This document shows, piece by piece, positions 48,538-59,850 of a DNA stretch of 64,000 nucleotides; the first letter of the stretch is position 1, and each line of letters opens with the position of its first letter. Source of the stretch: Isoetes taiwanensis (Eukaryota; Streptophyta; Lycopodiopsida; Isoetales; Isoetaceae). Under the pieces are notes generated by a model, which worked only from the letters and a program-made list of their open reading frames with translations, made no database searches and was not told where the DNA came from. The stretch spans positions 4,095,789 through 4,159,788 of the forward strand of contig JAJEKV010000012.1 of the NCBI GenBank assembly GCA_021234155.1, written 5' to 3'. Position numbers and translations under genes: made by a program.

Positions 48538-49616
48538 AGTAGAAGCAATGGGAGAAGCGGATTGAAAATCAATTCAGTTAATTATGGCTTGTGACATGCA
48601 TCATTGCCCCAATGTGACATAGTACTACCACTGCAGTTTCTGATTACAGGTTCAATATGCTGGAGAGGAGGTGTTATGTGGAGCAGAGAAGTTTCTTTTA
48701 AGGAAGGCATGAATTAGATCTCATATGGCCATGTCATGAGCACTACAAATCAAAACCTAACCAAGGTCCAGGTTATCCCCATTCTCTTCATTCAATAAGT
48801 TTCCATCTGCCTTCCTTTTACTTTGGCTGTGCCATTGGGGCAAAGGGAGGTGCTAAGAACAGCCATATCTGGATAGGATACGCCTTAGTTGCCAAGAGCG
48901 AGCTTATGATTGATCTTTCAAAAAATAGTTCAATGCTGTTGGTAGCTGATATGTGTACATTCATGTCAGTACCAGAGGAGTGCCAACTTGCATTGACGTT
49001 GCATTGTCAGCCTCGGGGTTGAAGTAAGGGTGCAAATGCTGTTGTTTTTGTCATCTTCTGTTTTCTGTTTGCGATGCCTGTAAGTATCAACCTAAGTCCA
49101 GTTCATGGGTGCTTACAGGAACACCTGGAGTAGGAGGTCTGCTATTCAAGAAAATGGCTTTCTTAATGTCCAGGTTGTAAGTGCGAACATGTGAGCACGC
49201 ATTTACTAATTGCTGAGGTTGGTACTATCATACACACCACAAGTTTGTGAAACTAGTCCCTGTTATTAGTCAATTGATTATTAGTTCTTAATAATTAACT
49301 GATTTAATAGGAACATTGATTATTGGACAGTTCATATAATTTGGCGCCCATTGATATGTTTGATCTATGCTGAAACTTCTTCGCACATAAAAGCTGAAAG
49401 CAGTGACAAGGATATGGTGTTTTTATTTGAAAAGCAGAATGCTATTTTTGGGAGCTTGAGTTATGAGGCAGCGACTTTGAACTAAGAATTAGGGTGCAAC
49501 ATCTTAATTGTCTCGTGAAATTCGTCTATAATAAAGTGGGGTCTGATCTGATGATAAAATGGCATTCCATATCGCACTTGTAATCAATGAACTGAATGTA
49601 CTGACTTTGGCAGTAA
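48538..49616. other. 3' flank of the PPR gene
   Basis: Contains the out-of-frame E-domain continuation to about 48569, then no recognisable coding or repeat feature. Confidence 0.4.
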
Positions 49617-49776
49617 AAATGTTCTTGGGTGAAAGGCAATTGAATCCAGAAGTAACAAATGTTCTTGGGTGAGAGGCAATTGAATCCAGAGGTAACAAAT
49701 GTTCTTGGGTGAAAGGCAATTGAATCCAGAAGTAACAAATGTTCTTGGGTGAAAGGCAATTGACTGCAGAAGTAAT
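49617..49776. repeat. Minisatellite, four units of 40 bases
   Basis: AAATGTTCTTGGGTGAAAGG plus CAATTGAATCCAGAAGTAAC repeats four times with one or two differences per unit. The last unit ends in a variant. The minus-strand open frames here simply translate the repeat. Confidence 0.9.
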
Positions 49777-49779
49777 CAG

Positions 49780-52700
49780 GAACATAATATGATGGCCAAA
49801 TACTTATATCAGGAAGGGATCCAAATGGGGTTCAATTCCCCAAGAACATGCTCCGACTTCTATGTTCCAAGTGTGCAATTTATTGGAGAAAAAATATCAT
49901 GCATTTTGCATAACAAGGTTGAGAACAAGTCAAAAACGTAGAGTTTCGCCGTGTTTCAGAGTTGGACCTTCATTTCATCCAGGTTTGTCCTTGTTGAATA
50001 TTGTTTGACTCGTCCATTTTCGGCATGCTTTCTTTCCTATACTCGTTACATCCTGGCCATTCATTTAAGGAATATTCCAGTGGATATTCCTTATCCTTTA
50101 ACCCTGACAGTAGGAAGGAAAAGAAGATGGGGTCAAATTGGATTTCCCAGCTCACCCTAAGATTTCATCTCGATGGTAGCAAGGTCAATGATGCAGTCAA
50201 TCAGGTGCAAAACAAACGAGAGTGCCAAATGTGGAGGAATATACGTAACAAAAAGCTTGAAACAACAACACACTTGCCATTGATTATCTTGCCCAATTAA
50301 ATACCAGCGGACATGGAGTAAATTGTTTGAAATCATTAGCCATAACAGAACATATAAAATAAGAAGATGCCAACAGACAGACCGTCCAGATGGCTTCTTG
50401 CGCCAAATCAGAACCTGCCAGCATATGCAATGACATGGCAAAGCCCTTAAAAAAATTACAAGAGGCTTCAGGTCGCAGGAGCTTGCCTGTAGGTGAAATC
50501 AGCCTGCCACAGTTTGTAACTGACCTATTGTAGGAAACAAGATTGCAAAAAGGAAGAAGATGAAGCATGGGGATTTGAACCCTGCCAAAATTCATCGGTC
50601 CCAATATGCTTCTGGTAGGAATGCTTCTGGTAGGATAATACAACATAGGAAAATATATAAAAATGCAAGTTCTTTCTCATTGTATTGTGCACAGGTCACT
50701 AGGCAATGTAAAATAATAGCCTTTTCTGTCCCAAATATGGCTTCTGCAAACTCCAGTTCCACTGCTGCATAGTGCCATAAAATCCATGAGTATTTGGTCC
50801 ACAAGCATCCCCATGTTGAAGCACAATACAGGATCCTCAAGTAGCAAACTACAGAAGCACAGAAAATAAGACAAAATCCATGAAAGGAAACACGGCGAAT
50901 GAAGGGTTTGGAAAAGGGTGCACATGTAGTAAACATGGCCATGATGATGCATGGTGTGTGCAGTTGCTGGGTCTAAATCGAGGCTTTTGTAGAAGACACT
51001 CATTCAAAAAGATCTACAATATATCTCTATATAAGGATTACACGAACCTAGATATGTCGAACCTAGATATGCATACTGGACAAGATGTATATAACTCAAG
51101 TTTTCCATGAGATACTAACCTGCAAAGTTGAGAAGCTGTGATAAGAAAAAGGTGTTTTAAGTTCAATTGCAAAGAATGACATGCGCATACACTCCAAGGA
51201 TGTAAGATAAACAATATTCTGCAATATCACGATCAAGACAAAGATCAGCACAAAGACAAATATGTGCTACAAAAACAGACCAATGAGTTTAAATAGAGAA
51301 TTTAGAGCTCACATATTAAGGCATGTATCGATACATGCAACAATAATATTGTGGTGTATGAGCATTCCCAAACAATAAGCTTGTACTCGCTACTTCTAAT
51401 ATAAAGAAATTAATAAAAGTAAATTGCAATAAAGAGAATATGTACAATATGAGACCCGATACGTCTTCAAGGACAACGCATCGGACTGACTACAACCACT
51501 TCAACTACATCTTAGAAAGAGCATCTTACGCCAAGTTTTGAATTTCACAACGCCTGTGTTGAATGCATATGTGAAGTGGCTCCTTCGAACATGAGCTGGA
51601 GCAATCCACAATAGAACATGTTACATTATTAGAAGATCTTGGGGCCTGAAAGGTTCGAAAAAGGAGGAAGCAAATTAAGTGTTTGTAGTTGCACCATCCT
51701 TGCTGCAGGCTTTTACATTACGTCATTTATTGATATGAATTTGGGGCTTTCATTAAGACATGTTCCATTATAGAATATATGCAGATAGCAATGTACAGTG
51801 AAGCAAAGAACAATGCACAAAAGTGCAATAGCCTAGGTAAGAAAAGCTTGGGGATTCATTGGCAACCTAGTTGGAAACAAAAATGCAGATCGTGCAAATA
51901 CGGGATGATAGCATGCAGCCATTGCAACATATGAACACACCTAGCATCTCGCATGCGCAATAGTGTAAAATTATTTGCATGGCAAAAGAGAGGCCTAGTA
52001 ATATAGTTAAGCTTCAGAAGATGCATACCTACACCCGGAGCATGAAATCATAAAATTACCAATATATAACAGCCCAATTCCATTCATTTATCGATTGAAA
52101 CGTTAAGCAGGCATGGCCTCTGAAACAATAAATGCAGGGATAGAACTCCTGAACCTTGTGGCAAGCAGTTCCAGCATCCATGCATCTACCCAGTTTATAT
52201 TATGCCAGAAGACCTTTATTAGAGAAAAGATGTGGACATTGGTGGGACAACCATAAAAAAGGATGTGACAGTCAACATGTTGCCTCTGTATTCAAGAACC
52301 CCTAGCATATATTATTTAGAGTTTGAACAATCATGAAAATAATACCAATGACATCTACATCTAAGAATGATAGATTATTAAATAGTTGCACAAGTACATA
52401 AACTTTATGTGACACTCATACAGATGAAAACATAAGAACTTTCTTCTAAATGGCACAACTGTCCTAAAGTTCTAGCAAATTACCTCGGGCAAAATCGTGG
52501 CCACAAACATGCCATGTGCTCCTTGATGTTCCTTGTCAATGGAAAGAAAATCCGTTTGAACCAAGCTATGAATGAAGTGGTTTCCAGCTGAGCTTAACAT
52601 ATAAAACTTGGGAATATGATTATAATTTACAAAAACTGTGATCTGGCGTGTGGCAGGCAAGAACATGCCGAAGCTGCAACACTGAAATACCGACGCAAAG

Positions 52701-54550
52701 CGAAACAAATAGAGGACTCGAAACAAAATGCATAGAAATAAAATGCTTGCCTCTTAAAGTCGATATTTTTCGAGAACGACCCAAGCAAATGTGAAGAACT
52801 TTGACAACACCGCCACTTCATCTACATTCCCAAATTCCTTGAAATATCAAGTCTAGTGTGCGCCTCCCTATTACATCCATGTTCTAATTTCCAAACATCT
52901 TCTATAGTCATTGCAAAATACAGAAAACATATTTCAGAATAAGGCCAACATGTCTAGATTATTGACCTACAAAGCCAACATACCTCTATTTGAGAAAAGC
53001 GCTCTCTGATGCATGCGATTCTTATTCACAAAAGCCTGGTCATAATTGTACTTTTCATCCACGACCAGCTTATTAAAGGCTTTATTGATAGATCATATTG
53101 TATAAGATTTGATAACATATTATATAGAATTTAATAAAATACTGTAAATAAATGAACTCAATTTCTTCTATATGCAAGACTTCTTTCTATTTTAGAGAAG
53201 CAAGTTGCTTATTGTGACATAGTAATTGAGTTTGTTGAGTTGGAAGAGCAGTAATAGTTGCTTTTAATATCTGTTGATAGTGGATTGATATTTTTGGAGC
53301 CACAGGAATAGTAAATAGTCACTCTTTAGTTGTTAGTTGCTTCTAGCATCTGTCTTAATCTCAAAAGTTAAAACTACATTTTTAGCAAGTAATTGATATA
53401 TACCTAAGTTGCATGCAGAAGAAAGAGCATAGTCTGATAACTGGCAAGGAGAGTAACCAATGTATCTGCATCTGTTGTTATTGCCAAAAATGATTTAGCA
53501 ACATGGCAAGAATAACTTTGTAGGAGCAAGCCTGGTAAGAATCATTCTGTAAAAGAACTTTGCAGCCATATTGTTAATGATAACAACTTCGTGAACTGGA
53601 CTTCACGCAAAAGAAATAGAGCAGTTTGCTTTTATGTTGCCCAGATAAAAGATATATATCATTAAATCCAAGAAGAGGAGATTAAATACCTGAAGCTCCC
53701 AAATTTGCTGCACTTCAGCACTCCATAAAGATTGGCCCACCATTTTGTTGTCATTCTAAGTTCGAAAGGAGCTAAGTACTCTAAAGCTACATGTGAAGCT
53801 ATGCTAAGACAAATGATGAAACATAACTCTATTTGAGATGGGTTATGTTTTGAGCTACCAGAGGTGGAGTTATCCCTCAAATGCACTTGAAATCTATATA
53901 TGTTAGCTGATTGCTAGTCCAAGCAATCAATCCGATTCTAAGCAAAAAAGAATCTAGAAGAACTAATGTTCAACACAAAGATCGTACCTATCATTGAAGA
54001 GGAGCAGAGTAACAATTCTAATATGCCTAAACTATTCCCAAGTATCCCAAAGTAGCAAATAATGTTGTGTAGGTCATTATCCTTCCTCAACTTCAATCCT
54101 GAAATTCACGGATAAACAGAAATTGCTTATAGAATCGACCAGCTTCACCATCAATGCATCATCGCAATGAAGGAAGTCAAAGCGGAAGAGAACATCACGC
54201 TGTTTGAAGTAGATATAGAAGCAATTTAGGGCAAGCAAGGCGTGCTTTCATCCGAAGAATGGAATACTGGCATGCAGAGATATACAGATCCCTGCTCATG
54301 CGAATTCGTCCGAAACCAATTAACAGAAAAATATGAGGGTAAAAGCGCAACACTTACTTGTAGCATAACATGGATGTGGGAAATGCCCGGTTGCAAATCT
54401 GTCCTTTGAAGTTATCCTTCATATGATACCATCCAGATGCACGCAGGTTCTGTGTGGCATCAATCTGGTATGCCCTCTCGACCCGATAAGGGTGGAAATA
54501 AAAAACTTGAAATCCTACAGAAAAAATGTTCTGTAATTTTTGGAATATCG
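49780..54550. other. Long anonymous intergenic stretch
   Basis: No gene could be supported on either strand. Small duplications include AATGCTTCTGGTAGGA near 50607-50635 and CGAACCTAGATATG near 51044-51071. The open frames at 50157-51003 on the minus strand overlap one another in several phases and show no domain. Confidence 0.4.
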
Positions 54551-54554
54551 GGAA

Positions 54555-54720
54555 ACTTTTCTGGCTACCAGAGCCCCAACAATCTTAGGAAATCAAACTA
54601 ATAAAAATTCCAAAAGAGTTTTTAGTCAAACCAGAAAATCCCAAATTAACAAGATTGATAGCAATGAACTTCATTAGAGGTAATTTGAGATCTCATTTTG
54701 TCCCATTAAGGGATGCTTAA
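54555..54720 (+). repeat. Dispersed repeat, copy 2
   Basis: Diverged counterpart of 43340-43520. It runs into the left arm of the foldback element at 54671, so the repeat and foldback may belong to one family. Confidence 0.45.
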
Positions 54721-55222
54721 AAAGCCACATCAGCTTTTTAAACTGTCCAATAAGAGAAGAGCTCCAGTGTATTTTATTCCAGTATTATGTGGCAGCAGTA
54801 ATTAATGCAGTTCTAACTTTTGCAGTGTCATTTTTCTACTATAACTTTTGATCAAAAACTCCGATTCGAACACTATTTGTGGCAATGGATTCGTCTCCTC
54901 AAGATCTTTCTAATGACAACCCATTGTTATATCTTTTGGGATGTAAATATATAAGAAAAGAGCAAAAAACCATATTTTTTAAGGTTAACACATATGGCTT
55001 GTATTGAAATACATCATAACCATACATCACTTGAAAGATCTTTTCATTCTGCATCTAATGCAACAAACGCCGCAGCATTGTCATGAGTAGATCAAAAGTT
55101 ATAGGGAAAAAATGACAGCAATGAAGTTGTTAATGCTGCATTAATTGCAGTTTGATGTAGAGTACTCATTCTATTGGAGGATTCTTATGGGGACAAAAGG
55201 AGATCTCAAATTACCTCTAATG
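54671..55222. mobile_element. Second foldback / inverted-repeat element
   Basis: TCATTAGAGGTAATTTGAGA at the left end is the reverse complement of the right end near 55200-55222 with one mismatch. Inner matching pairs are TAATTAATGCAG near 54805 against CTGCATTAATT near 55137, and ATAACTTTTGATCA near 54841 against GATCAAAAGTTAT near 55090. Arms are diverged, so this is older than the element at 28414. No coding capacity. Confidence 0.65.
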
Positions 55223-55298
55223 GAAGCAGGCAGAACTTCCACATCCTATGCCTAATATTTCGCTGAATGAACTAATCAACCTGCAAACACAAACAAGA

Positions 55299-55930
55299 TT
55301 ACTGCATCCAGAGAGAGGCAATGATGTCGATTTTGCCCGAGGAGATAGTAGGAATTTTAGGGTCATTGAGATCATCAGAGAAAAAGAGATCGTTGAAACG
55401 AGAGGTGAAATTGGCAGAGATTTCTAGGGTGTAGGTTTCAGCCATCCATAACTGATCTTTTATCAGTCTAAAATAATCTTGCCGCACCATAAGAAGAATC
55501 AAGGTACCATAGCTGTCAGCAAGCATCCTATGAGTGTAGTACATTTCTCTATAGCTCAAGAATTGTCTATCAGTGAATTCATGTTGATGCTTTTCAATAA
55601 ACCAGAACATGTAGACCATTTGCATCACTTCTCTTATAAAGACCCATGCCCATACTCTTTCAACTGGTTTTCTAACTTCATTTTCGTATATCATCTGTCT
55701 CATTGTCCACTGATTGGGGATAATAGACCTGATGTTCATGTTTCCTGTCCACACCATATCTTGCTACCTCATTTCTTAGAGAAGAGCCATCAGCTGTTAC
55801 AAAATATCTGTTTGTATGAGGCCCTCTGCAAAGCTTCATGTATCCTATGAATAAAGCTTTAGTTAGTATCTCTGAATTGAACAGTGGATATAAATAAGTT
55901 ATGATACCCAACATATTCAGCAAGTTGATT
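55299..55930 (-). pseudogene. Unknown conserved coding unit, copy B
   Basis: A minus-strand frame (55757-55299) encodes VRKPVERVWAWVFIREVMQM, then DRQFLSYREMYYTHRMLADS and YGTLILLMVRQDYFRLIKDQ, ending with NFTSRFNDLFFSDDLNDPKI and a short tail. An upstream frame to 55923 carries GPHTNRYFVTADGSSLRNEV, in a shifted phase. Order and residues match copy A at 37476-37925. Both are on the minus strand and seem to be C-terminal parts. The family is unrecognised. It could be a host gene family or cargo of a transposon. Confidence 0.5.
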
Positions 55931-56140
55931 TCAACACTGTGATGACCATACGGATATTCGTATCATACGAACATTATATTTGTATGTACAAAAGATGGTC
56001 GTCACATGGATGCAAAAGGTAGTTGCACAAGAAGTTCGCAATCTTCCAGTTGCGAGTCACACACCCTTGCCAAGTGCGCCACCAATATTTGTTGAAGACA
56101 TTCCTTCACGTCTTTCTCATATGTGGGACTATCTCCAGGA

Positions 56141-56162
56141 GGTTCTAGAATATTCTAGAACC
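56141..56162. promoter_or_regulatory. Perfect palindromic heat-shock-element-like site
   Basis: The 22-base perfect palindrome contains TTCtaGAAtaTTCtaGAA, four alternating units of the HSF-binding consensus nGAAnnTTCn with ideal spacing. It lies about 70 bases upstream of the TATA box within the LTR, where a U3 enhancer would be. Confidence 0.65.
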
Positions 56163-56231
56163 TAAATGCATGCGCGACACTTGACGCGATCTCATCCATT
56201 CAAGTGGCGCGATCCTGGTCATTGGCTTAGA

Positions 56232-56238
56232 TATATAA
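56232..56238 (+). promoter_or_regulatory. LTR TATA box
   Basis: TATATAA in the context AGATATATAAGGAGGC, about 297 bases upstream of the gag ATG at 56529. Transcription would start about 25-35 bases farther on, defining R. Confidence 0.6.
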
Positions 56239-56528
56239 GGAGGCACCTCCTTCTTGTCAAACCATTCCGGTTCAACGCCAGTCTTGAGCCTTCTAGGCAT
56301 CTGTCTCGTGTTCCTGCTTGTCTTCGGGCCATTGTACTCTTGATTTTTGTTCATATATCAGATTCTTTGCCGATCTTGATGTATTTCTTCCGTATTTCTT
56401 GCATATTTTCCACGTATTTTTCTTGTTTTCGCATAGGTTCATGACAGTTTGAACCGGAATCCCTTATCGGTTCTTGCCTGCTCTAACCCTAAACAATTGT
56501 TTTGCTCGTATTTGGTGATTTCATATCT

Positions 56529-57440
56529 ATGGAGGAGGTTTCGACGTTATTACAGCAGGTCCAGCAGCTTGTTCAAGTATGCCAACAGTTGCAGTTGGAC
56601 AATAAAGAGCTTAAGGAACGTGTTGCTTCACATGAATCTGCTTCTAGTTCTGGATTGAGGCTATCAGAGCCTAAGTAAGATCAGCCTGCCAGAGAAGTTT
56701 GATGGCACTCGGTCCAAGCTCCCTGGTTTTTTGAATCAGATCAGGCTTGTGATTTAGCTCCACCCTCATAGATATCCCACGACTCAGGAACAAGTTGGGC
56801 TGATTGGTTCTCTCCTCACAGGGCCAGCTCTAAGTTGGTTTGCTCCTTTATTGGAGAAAGGAGCCTCAGAGTTGCAAGATTTTGCTGCGCTCACTGCAGA
56901 GCTCGAGGCATGCTTTGGAGACACTGATCGACAGCGCACAACAGTCACAAAACTTTGCAATCTAAGGCAAGGCTCTCGCCCAGCTTCAGCATATGCATCA
57001 GAATTTCGTCAAATTGCAGTAGATACTGCCTGGGATGATGTTGCACTTCGAGATTGTTTTCGAATGGGTTACGTGAGGATGTCAAGGATATGTTGTTGTC
57101 TATGGAAGATCCTCAGACTTTGGAAGAAGCTATCAGATTTGCAGTTCGATGTGATAATCGGCTCTTCGAACATAGGCAAGAGAGACGTAGTCAGGTCTTC
57201 CCAATCACACAAACACATGTAGCTACGTCCTCCCCGGTGTCATCAGTAGAATCCAGCAGGTCAGGACCTGAGCCTATGCAGATTGATCGGGCAGTTCGAG
57301 GACCTTTATCTGCCGCCGAGAAGCAGCATCAGAGAGAGGCTAACCTTTGCCTCTACTGTGGAGGAGTTGGCCATATTGCTCGTGGATGTCCGGTGAAGCG
57401 CCCAAATCAGTCGGAAAACTTCAGGGGCCGGCCCGAGTAG
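56529..57440 (+). pseudogene. Chromovirus Gag remnant
   Basis: The ATG at 56529 opens a coiled-coil-like Gln/Leu-rich start (LLQQVQQLVQVCQQLQLDN). The frame meets a TAA near 56674 and another stop near 56756, and it is shifted again near 57060. Recognisable blocks are LPEKFDGTRSKLPGFLNQ, GPALSWFAPLLEKG and LRQGSRPASAYASEFRQIA. The end carries a CCHC zinc knuckle, CLYCGGVGHIARGC, at about 57346-57387. The protein would package element RNA if intact. Confidence 0.75.
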
Positions 57441-57479
57441 TAGGAGTCTCTCGTCGGCTGGCCATCTTTTCTCAGACTC

Positions 57480-59441
57480 CTTCCACATTTCATGACATGT
57501 TTATTCCATCGGATAAGGTCAGCAAGGCATTTTTCATCCCTATATCATTGAAATCAGAAGTTGGAGGATTGCAATTTGATTGTGGTGCAAACGTTTGTTT
57601 TATGGATAGTACGCCATCCCTAGAAGCATCCTGGTTCTGTCGAAGTGATTGATGGACGGGAGATCTCCTCGGGTGCAGTCACAGAATGTACTGCGCCTCT
57701 TCAGGTTCTGTTCGAGGGAGTTTCTTGTAGTATTTCCTTCAATCCCATCACTAGCCCACATGCGACAATAGTCTTGGGTCTGCCCTGGCTCGAGCTACAT
57801 AAACTACAGATTGATTGGCGTACTAGATCATTTCGATTTGCTGGTTCTAGCTCTAGTTCCAGTTCATCTGTAGTTCAGGCTTCTACACCAACATCGACTT
57901 TGATCCGTGCAGTATCGTGGGCCCCCTGATTTCGTCCTTCCTGTTCCTGTTTCTGCTCCATGTGCTGATTCGACTCTTGCCTCTGCTCCAGTTCATGCCT
58001 TAGATGCTGACCATATTCTCGATGATGTTCCAGCTCCAGCTCTGGTTTCTGTTCTTGCTCCTACTCTTGCTCCAGTTCTAGTTCCTGCTTCTGCTCCTGG
58101 TCCAGTTCTTGTTCCAGTCCCTGCTCCAGTTCCAGCTCCTGTTCCTCCTGCTCCTGCTCCTGTTCCTGCTCCTGCTTTTGTAGAGGCTTCTTCATGCCCT
58201 CAGTTTCGTATCTCGAAGATTTCTCTTCGCGAGTTCGATAAATCTAGAAGGCAAGATCCAAGTTCAGTGTTTGCAATCCAGGTTCACCCGTCGGCTAGCT
58301 CGGTACCAGTGAAGCCTGCTCCAATGCTCCTAGATAAATATGACGATTTCTCTGATGTTTTTGACAAAGTCAAGGCCAGCAAACTCCCAGAGCATCGTCC
58401 ATATGATTGTCCTATTGATTTGCAGCCGGGGACGAGGCCGCCATATGGTTCAATATATGGTCTAGCTTCTGCTGAGTTGAAGGATTTGCGGGATTATATT
58501 GAAGAGAATCTAGCCACTGGCTTCATTCGACATTCTCAGTCCCCTGCTGAAGCGCCTATCTTCTTTGTCAAAGAGAAGGATGATTCGCTATGGCCGGTCG
58601 TTGATTATCGCGGCCTCAACAAAATCACAGTGCCGAATCGGTATCCGCTTCCTCTGATCCCAGAGTTGTTGGAGCAACTTCAAGGTGCGCATTATTTTAC
58701 GAAGATTTATCTTCGGGGTGCCTACAATATTATTCGGATCCGGGAGGGTGATGATTGGAAAACAACTTTTCGTACTCTGCATGGCCATTTCAAGTACACA
58801 GTTATGCCGTTTGGACTTACCAATACTCCGGCAGTATTCCAGCATATGGCCAATGATGTTTTTAGACACTTTTGTTATCATCTATTTGGATGATATTCTT
58901 ATTTATTCTAAGACTCTCGAAGAACATGAGAGGCATGTTCGGCAGGTCCTTCAGAAGCTTCGTGAGCATGGGTTATATGCCAAACTTGAGAAGTGTCAGT
59001 TTGAGCAGGATAATGTGGAGTTCCTTGGCTATCGCATCACTCCACATGGAGTCTCTATAGACCCTGAAAAGGTCAACACTGTTCTGGAGTGGCAAACACC
59101 TTCATCCGTTCGAGATGTTCAGTGTTTTCTCGGGTTTGCCAATTTCTATCGGCGTTTCATTCGGGATTATTTGGAGATTGCCCTTCCTTTGACACGCCTC
59201 ACGGTTAAGGACGTGCCATTTGAATGGATTGTAGAAGCAAAATCTGCTTTCGTTACCCTGAAGCATGCTTTCACCACGGCGCCAGTTCTTGCTCATGCAG
59301 ATCCTTTGTGTCCATATGTTGTCGAAGCAGATGCTTTTGATTTTGCACTTGGTGGGATCCTGTCACAGGAGGGGGATGACCATGAATTGCATCCGATCGC
59401 CTATCACTCACGGAAGTTTCAGGCTGCTGAGATCAACTACC
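57480..59441 (+). pseudogene. Chromovirus Pol remnant: protease, reverse transcriptase, start of RNase H
   Basis: Protease: FDCGANVCFMD near 57578, where DSGA is expected, and VLGLPWLELHKLQIDW near 57772. A Pro/Ala/Val spacer at 58020-58180 is coded by degenerate GCTCCTGTTCCTGCT-like units. Reverse transcriptase: YPLPLIPELLEQL, FTKIYLRGAYN (Tyr replaces the catalytic Asp), MPFGLTNTPAVFQ, then a frameshift near 58870 and VIIYLDDILIYSKTLEEH. RNase H begins with YVVEADAFDFALGGILSQEG near 59320. The frame ends at the nested LTR insertion after AAEINY. Several lesions show it is dead. Confidence 0.85.
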
Positions 59442-59850
59442 TGTGACACACCTAGGGGGTTGGTGGACAAGTTAACGTTTGAGTTTTAACCATAGGTTAG
59501 AAATAATTAATTATGGAAGAGATTAGCAATGTTTAGGGAATAAGGTAAATACGGTATTCATACTATGGTATTTGATGGAATATGCGATGTGATTAGAATA
59601 GCAAAGCTAAGAATGGGAAGATTTTTACTATTAATTGGAAAAGAAAGGATATTTTCCTAAGCTTTAGGATTATATGTAATAAAAGGGAAAAACATCTTTT
59701 TGTATGGAAATTCCAGAAGTTTACTGTATGCGCCTTCAAGCCCAGAGACAGAAGAGATCAAGCAGAACTGGTGGGTTAATCTGGAGCCAGACTTTGAAGT
59801 TTGTTGTGCCGTGATTTGAATGCTTGTGCCTCCTTGCAAATGAAATCCTG

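Larger units (their letters stand above)
55938..56441 (+). repeat. 5' LTR of the chromovirus
   Basis: Begins TGTGATGACC and ends near TTCA just before the leader. It carries a terminal hairpin, a heat-shock-type palindrome at 56141-56162 and a TATA box at 56232-56238. The right boundary is inferred from a CA end. No standard TGG-type primer site follows, so the priming mode is unclear. The 3' LTR needed for confirmation is outside. Confidence 0.55.

Noticed and set aside
49504-49785. CRISPR-like array
   Set aside because: The 40-base units are directly contiguous with no unique spacers, and the context is a plant nuclear genome.
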